This document shows, in pieces, positions 52,675 to 61,567 of a DNA stretch of 64,000 nt (its first letter is position 1; the number at the start of each line of letters is the position of its first letter). The position numbers and the translations under genes are program-made. The DNA lies in the NCBI RefSeq assembly GCF_001870675.1, contig NZ_MEHT01000001.1, positions 248,001 through 312,000 of the forward strand, given 5' to 3'. The notes beneath the pieces were generated by a model, which was not told where the DNA came from, made no database searches, and worked only from the letters and a program-made list of their open reading frames with translations. The DNA is from Roseinatronobacter thiooxidans. Lineage in GTDB: Bacteria > Pseudomonadota > Alphaproteobacteria > Rhodobacterales > Rhodobacteraceae.

Positions 52675-53709
52675 ATGAACAAGCTACTTTCAACCACGGC
52701 CCTTGTGGTCGCACTTGGCTTTCCGGCGGTCACGCTGGCACAGTCAACAGATACCGCCACCCAGTCTGACACCCAGCGCCAGAACGGCATGACATCCGGC
52801 TTCATGGCCGAGCGTCAGCAATCCGATATTTTCGCATCAGAATTGATCGGACATGTGGTTTATGCGCGCCGTGCAGGCGATGGCACTGGCGCTGCCGATG
52901 ATCAGGCCGCGACGGACACTCAGCAAACCGCACAAGACGAGCAGGCCCGCAGCGATGATGACCAGCAGCAGGCGCAAGACGACGCGTCGCGCATGAACGG
53001 CGACGCCAATCGCGGGATGGCCACGATCAACCGCAATGATCTGGAGAATATGGAACAGATCGGCCAGATCAACGAGATCGTGTTGTCCGATAACGGCGAA
53101 GTTCGCGCGCTTGTCATTGGTGTGGGTGGTTTCCTTGGCATGGGCGAGCATGATGTCGCGGTGACACTGGATCAGGTGAGTTTCGCCACTGACGCCGAGG
53201 ACAGCTCGGAGATGTATATCATGCTGCATACTTCAACAGATATGCTGCAAGACGCGCCATCCTATGACCGGACCACCACACGCGGTGGCCAAGCGGGCGA
53301 TACACAAGCCCGCGCGCGGGACCAAAACGGCCAGATGGCGGCCACCCGTGACACACAGGCCAATGCCGAAGGCCGCACCGGCTTTGCTGCGCCCGATATG
53401 CAGCGCGACGGGTATAACCGTGTCGAAATCCGCGATGTCTCAACCGAGATGCTGATGGGGCAGACTGTCTATGATGTGGCCGATAATGATGTGGGCACTG
53501 TCGATGACATGATCCTTGATGAGGACGGAAGCATTACCAATATCATCATCGATTTTGGCGGGTTTCTGGGCATTGGCAGCAGTCAGGCCGCGATTGGCTT
53601 TGACGAGCTGACCATCATGTCTGACGAAGGCTATTCGGATGTGCGCATCTATGTCGATGCGACCCGCGACCAGATTCAGGAATTGCCGCGCTATTCGGCT
53701 TCTAACTGA
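52675..53709 (+). CDS. Exported protein with two PRC-barrel domains
   Basis: A 344-aa protein. A signal peptide (residues 1-22, ending TLAQ) is followed by a Gln/Asp-rich linker with repeated QDEQARSDDDQQQAQDD-type sequence. There are two PRC-barrel domains, each with the GGFLGxG core (VGGFLGMGEHDVAV; DFGGFLGIGSSQAAI). PRC-barrel proteins of this exported type are common stress-induced proteins in alphaproteobacteria. A consensus EcfG promoter precedes it, and a strong terminator follows. It lies 113 bp from a second, cytoplasmic PRC-barrel gene. Confidence 0.88.
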   Translation: MNKLLSTTALVVALGFPAVTLAQSTDTATQSDTQRQNGMTSGFMAERQQSDIFASELIGHVVYARRAGDGTGAADDQAATDTQQTAQDEQARSDDDQQQAQDDASRMNGDANRGMATINRNDLENMEQIGQINEIVLSDNGEVRALVIGVGGFLGMGEHDVAVTLDQVSFATDAEDSSEMYIMLHTSTDMLQDAPSYDRTTTRGGQAGDTQARARDQNGQMAATRDTQANAEGRTGFAAPDMQRDGYNRVEIRDVSTEMLMGQTVYDVADNDVGTVDDMILDEDGSITNIIIDFGGFLGIGSSQAAIGFDELTIMSDEGYSDVRIYVDATRDQIQELPRYSASN

Positions 53710-53771
53710 ATGTAACATGGCTGCGGCCCGTGCCACTTGCGCGGGCCTGCGGTGACCACCTTTGCACAGCA

Positions 53772-53801
53772 AAAGGCCGCACAAGCGATTGTGCGGCCTT
53801 T
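53772..53801. terminator. Strong bidirectional terminator
   Basis: A perfect 13-bp stem AAAGGCCGCACAA/TTGTGCGGCCTTT around the tetraloop GCGA. A and T runs at the ends make it work on both strands. It lies between the two convergent PRC-barrel genes. Confidence 0.92.
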
Positions 53802-53822
53802 CCTGTGGTGCAAAACCTGCGG

Positions 53823-54182
53823 TCAGGCAGCGTGATGCGGCATGGCTTTCAACTTTTCTTTTGTCGTATCCAGATGCACGCGGGTATCCGACCCGTCAGA
53901 GCGGCGCAGAATGGTTAGCTGGCTGAAGGGCAGCAGCACGGAATGTGCGCCCATGCCAAGAAAGCCGCCGACATCGACCACGGCATCTGTGATCTTGTCA
54001 TCTGTGCCGATTTTCAGCGAAGAGATGGTGCCGATGGCTTCATCCTCGCGGCCATAGACGGTTGCGCCTTCAACCTCCGATACAGTCATGTTGTGTATTT
54101 CCGCGCGGTCATATCCGTTGCGAACAAAGCCGAAGGCACCGCCGACTCCGGTTCCGTGCGGTGTATCTGCTGGTTGTGTCAT
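53823..54182 (-). CDS. Cytoplasmic PRC-barrel protein
   Basis: A 119-aa protein with one PRC-barrel domain (VEGATVYGREDEAIGTISSL; VDVGGFLGMGAHSVLLPF) and no signal peptide. Its domain resembles those of the neighbouring exported protein, so the pair may be paralogues. The ATG at 54182 follows AAGGAGATTT. A hairpin CCCCCG/CGGGGG lies just upstream of that ribosome site (54196-54213). A consensus EcfG promoter lies about 150 bp upstream. Confidence 0.85.
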   Translation of the reverse strand: MTQPADTPHGTGVGGAFGFVRNGYDRAEIHNMTVSEVEGATVYGREDEAIGTISSLKIGTDDKITDAVVDVGGFLGMGAHSVLLPFSQLTILRRSDGSDTRVHLDTTKEKLKAMPHHAA

Positions 54183-54330
54183 GGAAATCTCCTTGCCCCC
54201 GAGGTTACGGGGGAATCTGGCAGCAGGCGCCCCCTGCTTGGGGTCTGATGCGGCTTGTTCGGTCAGGACTGTCTGCGCGCGAGCTTGCGCGCGATGGGCA
54301 GTGTCAAACCCCGACCAGCCACATTAGAAG

Positions 54331-54355
54331 AACGCCCGCGCCCCCCTGCCGTTCC
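54331..54355 (-). promoter_or_regulatory. EcfG-type promoter before the second PRC-barrel gene
   Basis: On the minus strand GGAAC (54355-54351), a 16-base spacer and CGTT (54334-54331) give an exact EcfG consensus. The downstream gene starts at 54182, about 150 bp away, which implies a leader of roughly 140 bases. Confidence 0.7.
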
Positions 54356-54379
54356 CCGTTGCAGCCTTGCGCCGCGCAC

Positions 54380-55468
54380 TCACCCCAGAAAGAACCGCAC
54401 CATCTGCGCCGAGGCATTTGGCCCTGTGCTGTCGGTATATGACCCGGCCTTGCGCCCCCCCGACCACGCATGCGCCCCGCCGGTCAGCATCCATAATTCC
54501 AGCGGTCCATGGGTTTCGGTGGCGGCAAAGTTGGTGCGTTCATAATCGCGCCCGCGCACAGAACTGGTGCTGGTTTTTGCGGGCATGGGTGTTGCGCCGA
54601 TTGCCGCCGTGACGATGGTGGCCGCATTGGCGGGGTGAACTGTCCGGTCACTGTCGCCGTGAAAGATAATCCGGCGCACGGGCTTGTGGGCCGGGTTTGC
54701 GCTGGTGCGTGCCGCCGGATCACGCCGGTTGGACTTGCCCCCGCGCCGCATTGCCGACATGGCAGAGATCACATTTCGGGCAGACCCGCGGGCAAGCCCC
54801 GAATGCACCCCTGCGCCGGCGTAAATATCGGGATAGGTGTCTGCCAGAATGGCGGCCATCGCCCCACCCGCTGACAAACCTGCCACGAAGGTATGATCAC
54901 GGTCGAGATTGAACTCTCGCATCAATTTGCGCGTCAGGGCTGCCAGAATGGCAGGCTCGCCCGCGCCGCGTGTCTGGTTGGCCAGTTTAAACCAGTTCCA
55001 GCACTGCGCCGGGTTATAGCGTTTGGTCTGTTCCGGATAGGCAATGACCAGGCCATGTTTTTCGGCCAGTGCGTTCATATTCGTGCCTGCGGCAAAGTCA
55101 TCTGCGGTTTGCTTGCAGCCATGCAGCATGAGAATCAGCCCGTTGAGTTGCCTGGGCTGGTTGGCAGGCAGATACAGCTTGTACCCCCGAGAGCCGGAAA
55201 CACTGCGGTGCCGCCGTGCCAGATACTGGGCGTCTTGCACCAAGGCGGGCGCAGGCATATGCCGTTTCGCACCCGTCAAGGCGCGCGCCGCCCGTTTGGG
55301 TTTGCGCCCCCTTTCGGGTGTTTGTTTGAGTGGGGTGAACGGGGCATAGGCGGCATTGACCATGCTGAGGGCCACCGCCTTTTGCACTTTGCGCAAAGCT
55401 TTGGTTGGTGCGCGGGGGCGCATCATGCGGGTGGTGCGGCGCAATGTGGCCGCGAAACTGCGGGGCAT
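54380..55468 (-). CDS. PHB depolymerase family (LpqC-type) esterase
   Basis: A 362-aa alpha/beta hydrolase of the polyhydroxybutyrate-depolymerase/esterase group. Landmarks are LILMLHGCKQTADDFAAGTNM (oxyanion region), the lipase box VAGLSAGGAMAA with the nucleophile Ser, FHGDSDRTVHPANA with the acid Asp, and GGAHAWSGG with the catalytic His. The first 100 residues are very basic (RRTTRMMRPRAPTKALRK) and may be a cell-surface or nucleic-acid-like tail, not a signal peptide. The ATG at 55468 follows AGGA. Substrate may be polyester or another ester. A probable EcfG promoter lies 73 bp upstream. Confidence 0.87.
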   Translation of the reverse strand: MPRSFAATLRRTTRMMRPRAPTKALRKVQKAVALSMVNAAYAPFTPLKQTPERGRKPKRAARALTGAKRHMPAPALVQDAQYLARRHRSVSGSRGYKLYLPANQPRQLNGLILMLHGCKQTADDFAAGTNMNALAEKHGLVIAYPEQTKRYNPAQCWNWFKLANQTRGAGEPAILAALTRKLMREFNLDRDHTFVAGLSAGGAMAAILADTYPDIYAGAGVHSGLARGSARNVISAMSAMRRGGKSNRRDPAARTSANPAHKPVRRIIFHGDSDRTVHPANAATIVTAAIGATPMPAKTSTSSVRGRDYERTNFAATETHGPLELWMLTGGAHAWSGGRKAGSYTDSTGPNASAQMVRFFLG

Positions 55469-55540
55469 GGGAAAATCCTGTATGAAAAGTGGCCGGCAGC
55501 GGTATGCAGGTGCACAAGGCCACCAGCCGTACTGCACAGT

Positions 55541-55565
55541 AACACGGTTGGCCCTGTTGCGTTCC
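55541..55565 (-). promoter_or_regulatory. Probable EcfG-type promoter before the esterase gene
   Basis: On the minus strand GGAAC (55565-55561), a 16-base spacer and TGTT (55544-55541) differ from the EcfG consensus only at the weakly conserved first -10 base. The distance to the ATG at 55468 (73 bp) is close to that of the site at 52584. Confidence 0.55.
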
Positions 55566-55591
55566 GAAATTTGCTGCAACGCGATTTGGCG

Positions 55592-58500
55592 TTATGCGCC
55601 TTGCGTATCGGCCGCCAGTGCAAGGCGCACAAGGTCGGGCAGCGATGTCGCGCCGGTTTTGCGCATGACCGAGGCGCGGTGGTTCTCGACCGTGCGCTGG
55701 TTGATCCCCAGATCGGCGGCAATGATCTTGTTGGGTGCCCCTTCCAGCACGCGCGCCAGAACATCGCGCTCTCTCGTGGTCAGCTCGGCGAAGCGCTGCT
55801 GCGCAACTTCGCGCGCGCCCGCCAAGGCCCGCCCGCCTTTGGCTGTGACCATCGCCTGCCGCACGCTGCCCAGCAATTCTGCAGCACTTGCGGGTTTTTC
55901 GATCAGGTCCGACGCGCCGGCTTTCAGCGCGGCCACAGCCAATGCGGCATCGCCATGTCCGGTCATCATGACCATAGGCAGGTAGGAGTTGCGCGCGCGC
56001 AGCTGCTCGATCAGGGTGATCCCGTCCATGCCGGGCAAGTGGTTGTCAACCAGCAGGCAGGCGGCCTTTTCCGGTTGGGGTGTTTCCAGAAAATCCTCAG
56101 CCGAAGCATAGGTGACGACCTTCCAGCCCTCGGCCTCGAACAGGCGGCGCATGGTTTCGCGGATCATCGGGTCGTCATCGACCAGATGCACAGTTGTGCC
56201 GCGTACCTCTGGGGTTTGGAGTTCGGTTGCCTTTTCGGAGCGGGTTTTTGTTATGATATCTGAAATCAGCCGTGTCAGTATTTCCGGGGCGACGGGTTTG
56301 ACAAGGTGCCGAAAGCCGGAGTCAGAGATATTTTGCGCCGTAACAGAGGTGATATCCCCTGTCAGAATAAGGGTGGGCACAGAAATACCCCAGATGCGCA
56401 TCAGATCCTGCGCAAGCTCCAACCCGCTTATACTGCTGCGAAAGTCGAAATCCGTCAGCAGAATATCGGGCAGGATGCAGTTCTGGCGGGACCAGGCCAA
56501 GGCCTCTTTCGGGGTCGCTTTGGCAATGACTTTATGCCCTTCTGCCGACAGGACTTCGGACAGCAGGTCGCGCAGGCGCGCTTCATCATCGACCACAAGA
56601 ATGGTGCCGGTCTGTGGTTTGGACTGCGCATCGCTTTGGGCTGATCCGGCATTCAGCGCCGGTTCTGCCTCTGCCCCCTTGGCGGCAAGCGGCACATTTA
56701 TCGTAAACGTTGATCCCTTGCCCAAGGTCGAGCGCACGCTGATCGGGTGGTCCATCAGCCGCGCCAGCCTTTGCACAATCGACAGGCCCAACCCCAGGCC
56801 GCGATCTTCCAGCGCGGTTGTGATTTCGACCTGATGATAGGCGTCAAAAATTGCTTCTGTTTCAGACTTTGCAATGCCTATGCCAGTGTCGCAGACATAA
56901 ATTCGCAGCGCATCGCCGTGACGCTTGCATCCCATCAGGATTTTGCCAGAGGGGGTGTATTTCACAGCATTGGACAGAAGGTTTCGCAAAATCTGTTCCA
57001 GTAACTGCGGGTCAGTCTGCACCAGAGTTTTGCACGGCACCCACCGCAGTTGCAGCCCCTTCAGGCTGCAATAGGGTTCAAATTCTTCGGTCAGGCGCTT
57101 CATCATCGGCGCTGTGGAAACAGGGCGCATCTCTGGCTGGACGATCCCGTTCTGGATGCGGTTCACATCGAGCATGGAATCCAGCATCGCTGTCATGGAA
57201 TTCAGCGTCTGATCCAGCAAAGCGGCCAGTCGCGCGCCTTTGGTCGAGGGTTTGTGCCGCGCTTGCAGCTTGTGCAGCAGCGCCAGAGATTGCAGGGGTT
57301 GGCGCAAGTCATGGCTGGCCGCAGCCAGAAACCTTGATTTCGCCTTGGTTGCGCGGTCTGCCTCGCGCATGATGGTGACCAGCGCCGCATTGGTGCGCTT
57401 GCGTTCGGTGATATCGACATAGGTGATGACAACGCCTTCCACGCGCCCGCCTTCGGCGCGGTAGGGCTGGATGCGGCGCAGAAACCATGTGCTGTCGCTG
57501 CTTTCGATCTCGCGCTCTTTCGGTTCAGAAGAGGCAAGCACATCCATCGCATCCTGCGCCAGATTGTCATCTTTCGAGACAGAGGCAAGGTCCGCCAGCG
57601 GGCGGCCCACATCTGTGGGGATAACGCGAAAGATCGCGCGCGCAGCAGGTGTGAAAAAGCGGATGTTCAGGTCAAGGTCAAGAAACAGCGTGGCAACATC
57701 GGTGCTGTACAGCACATTCTGCAGGTCATCTGCTGTGGTGCGGTGCCGCTCCAGCGTTTCCTGTAGCTGGCTGTTAAGGGCGTTCAGTTCCTCGTTCAGT
57801 GATTGCAGCTCTTCTTTCGAGGCCAGCAATTCTTCGTTGGTGGACTGAAACTCCTCATTCACCGACAGCGATTCGGCGGTATCAACGGCATGCGCTTCAA
57901 CCTCGTGTTCCAGATCGCGCAGCGCATCGGACAGGTCGCGCCGCGTCGCGTCAAGTTCCGCCTCTAGCGTTGCGATGCGGTCTTCAACGGCCTGCGCGGT
58001 GGCATCGGCAGAGGGTGGTTGGCTAGGCGCGGCGGGGGTGTCGATGAAACAGGCCAGCAGCATCGGTTCTGCCTCTGTCGAGATGGCATGCAGGGTTATG
58101 TCAAAGCTGGCCGCACCCGATACGCGCCCGCCCGACACGGTGACACGCGGATTGTCCTTGGTGCAGGTGGCTGCCGCATTGCGCACCCGCGCGCGCAGCA
58201 CTTTGGGCAGCATTCCGATGACACCTGTATCCGGATGGCCTTGGGTAAGTGTCAGGTATTTTTCTGTCGGGCCAAGCACATAGAGGACTTCCAGCTTCTG
58301 GTTCAGCAACACCGCTGCGGGGGCATGATGTTCCAGCACAATGCGGCGGCACAGATCGGCCAGCGCCGTGTTGCGCCCAGAGGCCGATACCGGCGCGGAT
58401 GCGGCTTCTTCGTGCTTGGGTGGGGAGAATTGCAAATCCGCAGGGTGGCTGTGCCCGATCCGGCGCCACAAGCGGGCATCTTTATCTTCGGACGCGAAAC

Positions 58501-59896
58501 ATCCGTCACTTTCACCCGGCATCTCGGCTGTTCCCAACAACAACAACCCGCGCGGGCGCAAGGCAAAGCAGCAGCGCGCAATCACGCGTTTTTGTGCCTC
58601 TGGCCCCAGATAGATCAGCACATTGCGGCACGAGACCAGATCAATCTTGGAAAAGGGCGGGTCCGACAACAGATCGGCCACAGTGAAAACGATCACATCG
58701 CGCAGGGCCAGCGTTACGCGGTAGCCGCCCTTTTCGGGGACAAAAAACCGCTTCAGACGTTCGGGCGAGATGTCGGCCTCGATCTCTTTGGGGTAGAAGC
58801 CCGTGCGTGCCGCTGCAATGGCTTCGGGGTCGATATCCGAGGCAAGAATCTGCAACTGCGCATCGGATTTGGCCGCCTCCATCGCCTCCAGGCACAAGAT
58901 GGCGATGCTATACGCCTCTTCTCCGGTGCTGCATCCGGCAACCCAGACACGCAACGGGCGCCCTTCGGGCAAGTCGCGGACAAGATCGGGAATTGCCTTG
59001 GTGGCAAGATGCGTGAACACGGGTTTGTCGCGGAAAAAGCTGGTGACATGGATCAGCAGATCGGCTGCAAGCTGGGCGCGTTCCTCGGCATCTGCTTGCA
59101 GCATGCCAAGGTAGCGGGCCATTTCCCCCAGACCAAGCCCAACAAGGCCCATCCGGCGCGCGATGCGCCGTTCCAGCGTGCCGCGCTTGTAGAGGGAGAG
59201 ATCTTGCGCGGCGTATTTGCTAAGGTAGGCCAAGATATTGTCATAGCGGTCTGTGCTGGGGGGCAGGGGCTGCGTGGCGGCCTTGTCCGGCACCGGATGC
59301 GCGCCTGTGGCGGTATCGTCCAGAAAGTCCTGTACCGCCGCGCCCATCTGGCCAATCGGCAGGGCATGTGCGACATGGCCCGCCGAAACCGCGCTTTGTG
59401 GCATGCCGGAATAGCTGGCCTCATCAGGGTCTTGCGCAATCACAAGGCCGCCTGCTGCATGTATTTCGGCGCTGCCCTTGGTGCCATCTGTGCCGGTTCC
59501 CGACAACACGATACAGCCTGCGCGCGCGCCCGCATCCTGTGCGAGAGAGCGCAAAAGCACATCAAACGGCATCCGCACGGCCTGTCCATCTTCGGGCGTG
59601 GACAGGTGCAAACAGTTTTGCGCGACAGTCAGGAAAACGCCGGGCGGGATGACATGCAGGTGGCCGGGCCGCAATGCCATGCCATCTTTGGCCTGCACCA
59701 CTTTCAGGCTGGTGTGATCGGCCAGCAGATTAACCATCATGCTGTCATGCGAGGGGTCCAGATGCAGCACAAGGATGAATGCGGCAGTCATGCCTTTAGG
59801 CAGGTCTTTCAATAGCGCACGACATGCTTCCAACCCCCCGGCAGAGGCCCCGATGGCGATGACAGGCACACCAGTTGACCGGCTATTATCCGACAT
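55592..59896 (-). CDS. CheB-CheR-PAS-histidine kinase-REC-REC-HTH fusion protein
   Basis: A 1434-aa multidomain signalling protein. Order: CheB methylesterase (about 10-195; GASAGG Ser18, LHLDPSH His45, TGTDGT Asp137); CheR methyltransferase (about 213-465; AGCSTGEEAYS, SCRNVLIYL); a PAS-like segment; a coiled coil (about 635-728; NEELLASKEELQSLNEEL); PAS (about 730-833); HisKA (ASHDLRQPLQSL, His862) and HATPase (LLSNAVKYT, DTGIGIA, GLGLGLS); REC1 (about 1098-1218; acceptor near Asp1149); REC2 (about 1235-1353; VDNHLPGMDG, Asp1284); and a FixJ/LuxR HTH (LTTRERDVL to VENHRASVM). The ATG at 59896 has GGAG upstream. Because the output HTH is on the same chain, it could sense, relay and regulate transcription alone. 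No chemoreceptor is nearby. Confidence 0.92.
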   Translation of the reverse strand: MSDNSRSTGVPVIAIGASAGGLEACRALLKDLPKGMTAAFILVLHLDPSHDSMMVNLLADHTSLKVVQAKDGMALRPGHLHVIPPGVFLTVAQNCLHLSTPEDGQAVRMPFDVLLRSLAQDAGARAGCIVLSGTGTDGTKGSAEIHAAGGLVIAQDPDEASYSGMPQSAVSAGHVAHALPIGQMGAAVQDFLDDTATGAHPVPDKAATQPLPPSTDRYDNILAYLSKYAAQDLSLYKRGTLERRIARRMGLVGLGLGEMARYLGMLQADAEERAQLAADLLIHVTSFFRDKPVFTHLATKAIPDLVRDLPEGRPLRVWVAGCSTGEEAYSIAILCLEAMEAAKSDAQLQILASDIDPEAIAAARTGFYPKEIEADISPERLKRFFVPEKGGYRVTLALRDVIVFTVADLLSDPPFSKIDLVSCRNVLIYLGPEAQKRVIARCCFALRPRGLLLLGTAEMPGESDGCFASEDKDARLWRRIGHSHPADLQFSPPKHEEAASAPVSASGRNTALADLCRRIVLEHHAPAAVLLNQKLEVLYVLGPTEKYLTLTQGHPDTGVIGMLPKVLRARVRNAAATCTKDNPRVTVSGGRVSGAASFDITLHAISTEAEPMLLACFIDTPAAPSQPPSADATAQAVEDRIATLEAELDATRRDLSDALRDLEHEVEAHAVDTAESLSVNEEFQSTNEELLASKEELQSLNEELNALNSQLQETLERHRTTADDLQNVLYSTDVATLFLDLDLNIRFFTPAARAIFRVIPTDVGRPLADLASVSKDDNLAQDAMDVLASSEPKEREIESSDSTWFLRRIQPYRAEGGRVEGVVITYVDITERKRTNAALVTIMREADRATKAKSRFLAAASHDLRQPLQSLALLHKLQARHKPSTKGARLAALLDQTLNSMTAMLDSMLDVNRIQNGIVQPEMRPVSTAPMMKRLTEEFEPYCSLKGLQLRWVPCKTLVQTDPQLLEQILRNLLSNAVKYTPSGKILMGCKRHGDALRIYVCDTGIGIAKSETEAIFDAYHQVEITTALEDRGLGLGLSIVQRLARLMDHPISVRSTLGKGSTFTINVPLAAKGAEAEPALNAGSAQSDAQSKPQTGTILVVDDEARLRDLLSEVLSAEGHKVIAKATPKEALAWSRQNCILPDILLTDFDFRSSISGLELAQDLMRIWGISVPTLILTGDITSVTAQNISDSGFRHLVKPVAPEILTRLISDIITKTRSEKATELQTPEVRGTTVHLVDDDPMIRETMRRLFEAEGWKVVTYASAEDFLETPQPEKAACLLVDNHLPGMDGITLIEQLRARNSYLPMVMMTGHGDAALAVAALKAGASDLIEKPASAAELLGSVRQAMVTAKGGRALAGAREVAQQRFAELTTRERDVLARVLEGAPNKIIAADLGINQRTVENHRASVMRKTGATSLPDLVRLALAADTQGA

Positions 59897-60368
59897 GGGC
59901 ATCTCCGACGAGGGTTGGGTTGCGCAGCCCGCCTTAAGTGCGGTCACTGCGTTGTGTCAGCGTCCCACGCAATTGTTTTTGCATTCTAACAGAATTTTCG
60001 GATCAAGTATGAATGATTTAACATAAACGATCGCTCTATAGGCGAAATTTCACACATAACTAATTTATGAGTAGATTCCGATTCTATTTCGTCACCCCCC
60101 CAACCCGTAGTGTCGAATCACGATGTGTAATGTGCCCCGTGTGTGTTGAGAAAACTTGGCAGCCGGAACTGGGAAGACGCAGAAGGGGAGCTTCCTCCTC
60201 CAAGAGTATCTGCAGTGTGACCCTGTAAAAACCTGACTGTCCAGAAATCTCTGTGGGCCGCCGAATTGCCTGTGGCTGCGGCGACCCGCGAGCAGATGGC
60301 TGAAACCTGAACTGTCGGGCGCTGTGCAAAAGCGCCTGTATCAGTGCGAACCATGAAGGGAGACTCTT
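59897..60368. other. Divergent intergenic region, AT-rich
   Basis: A 472-bp gap between the signalling fusion and the stress-gene cluster. The part at 59970-60110 is clearly AT-rich and likely holds the promoters. A GGAAC at 60165 has no matching -10. No RNA gene was recognised. Confidence 0.5.
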
Positions 60369-60443
60369 TTGAACCAGATCATCTACATCGTCGGTGCTGT
60401 TGTCATCGTCATCGCATTACTCAGCTTTATCGGTTTGCGCTGA
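60369..60443 (+). CDS. 24-aa single-helix membrane peptide
   Basis: A TTG-initiated frame encoding MNQIIYIVGAVVIVIALL and ending FIGLR. It is a single transmembrane helix with a short basic end. GGGAGA lies six bases before the TTG. I recall very similar short peptides annotated as hypothetical proteins in Rhodobacteraceae, always a hydrophobic helix ending in GLR. Function unknown. It heads the cluster of stress genes on the plus strand. Confidence 0.7.
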   Translation: MNQIIYIVGAVVIVIALLSFIGLR

Positions 60444-60611
60444 CACGGTGCAATGGCGCCAGCACTATTGTGTTTTCTGATCCGCTTTGGCGCAGCGCTT
60501 GGGGGCAAGGGCGCGATCGTGCGTGCTTTTGTGGGGGCCTCAACGCGGCACTGCTTTGCGGTGCGCCGAATGCTCGACCACTGACAGACCCAAAGACGAA
60601 AGGAAGACGAC

Positions 60612-60875
60612 ATGCACTATGAAAACCAATCGACGCTATTTATCCGCATGCTGACCGAGGCATATGAGGCGCATCTGTCCCGGCGCGCAAGTGAACTGTC
60701 GCATCAACACAAAGCCAGTGCAGTGCGGTTTCAGAACCGCCAGATATCGACCCTGAACGAATTCTTGCGCGGAATGGACCTGTTGGACACAGACCACCTG
60801 ACCGCGCCCGACCCCCAGACCAATGGCCCCGATGACCGCGACCAGCAAACGGGCTTGCGCATGCAGCCCGGCTGA
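60612..60875 (+). CDS. Unrecognised 87-aa protein
   Basis: A small soluble, polar protein rich in His, Gln and Arg, with helical N-terminal two-thirds (LFIRMLTEAYEAHLSRRASEL) and a disordered Pro/Asp/Gln-rich tail. AGGAAGACGAC precedes the ATG. No family recognised. It lies between the membrane peptide and the DUF892 gene, so it may belong to the same stress cluster. Confidence 0.6.
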   Translation: MHYENQSTLFIRMLTEAYEAHLSRRASELSHQHKASAVRFQNRQISTLNEFLRGMDLLDTDHLTAPDPQTNGPDDRDQQTGLRMQPG

Positions 60876-60957
60876 CCCGCTCAAGCGGCGTCTATTCCTG
60901 CGCAATCGCCGCGCGCCCCCGTGCAAACACACACCCATAGTTTACAGGAGCGACAAA

Positions 60958-61449
60958 ATGACGATCGAAACGCTGGATGACCTGTTTCTGCACACCCTCA
61001 AGGATGTGCTGTATGCCGAACGCAAAATCCTGAAGGCTTTGCCAAAGATGGAACGCAAGGCGACCGATACCAAGCTGAAAGCAGCCTTGTCGTCGCACCG
61101 CGATGAAACCGAAGACCACATCTTGCGACTGGAAGATGTGTTTGAAGGGCTTGGCAAGCCCGCGCGCGGTGCGAAATGCGACGCAATGGTCGGGCTGCTG
61201 GAAGAGGCAGAGGGGCTGATGGCCGATATCAGCGACCCCGAGGTGATGGATGCTGCGATCATCTCGCTTGCGCAAGCGGTCGAGCACTATGAAATTGCCC
61301 GCTACGGCACATTGGTGGCTTGGGCCAAACAGCTTGGCCAGACCAAGGCGGCAGGGCTTTTGAAAGAAACCCTCGATCAGGAATATGGCGCCGACAAGGC
61401 CCTGTCCAAACTTGCAGAAAAACGCCTGAACGCAGCCGCCGCGGCCTGA
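60958..61449 (+). CDS. DUF892 (YciE/YciF-type) ferritin-like protein
   Basis: A 163-aa four-helix-bundle protein of the YciE/YciF (DUF892) family. Landmarks are LDDLFLHTLKDVLYAERKILKALPKM and the second-half repeat IISLAQAVEHYEIARYGTLVAWA, in which Glu/His residues sit where ferritin-like proteins bind metal. Related proteins are induced by stress and stationary phase. The ATG at 60958 follows CAGGAGCGACAAA. Confidence 0.92.
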   Translation: MTIETLDDLFLHTLKDVLYAERKILKALPKMERKATDTKLKAALSSHRDETEDHILRLEDVFEGLGKPARGAKCDAMVGLLEEAEGLMADISDPEVMDAAIISLAQAVEHYEIARYGTLVAWAKQLGQTKAAGLLKETLDQEYGADKALSKLAEKRLNAAAAA

Positions 61450-61567
61450 CGCGTAGCCTGCGCCTTTCATAGGCGATCACTCACTTAGCGACATGCCAGC
61501 CCCGCCATCGGGATGCACGCCTATGGGCGGTGGGCAGGCATGCCAGCAATTAGCAGGAAGCGAGAAC

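Noticed and set aside
60165-60190. GGAAC upstream of the stress cluster as an EcfG -35
   Set aside because: No GTT at the required distance.
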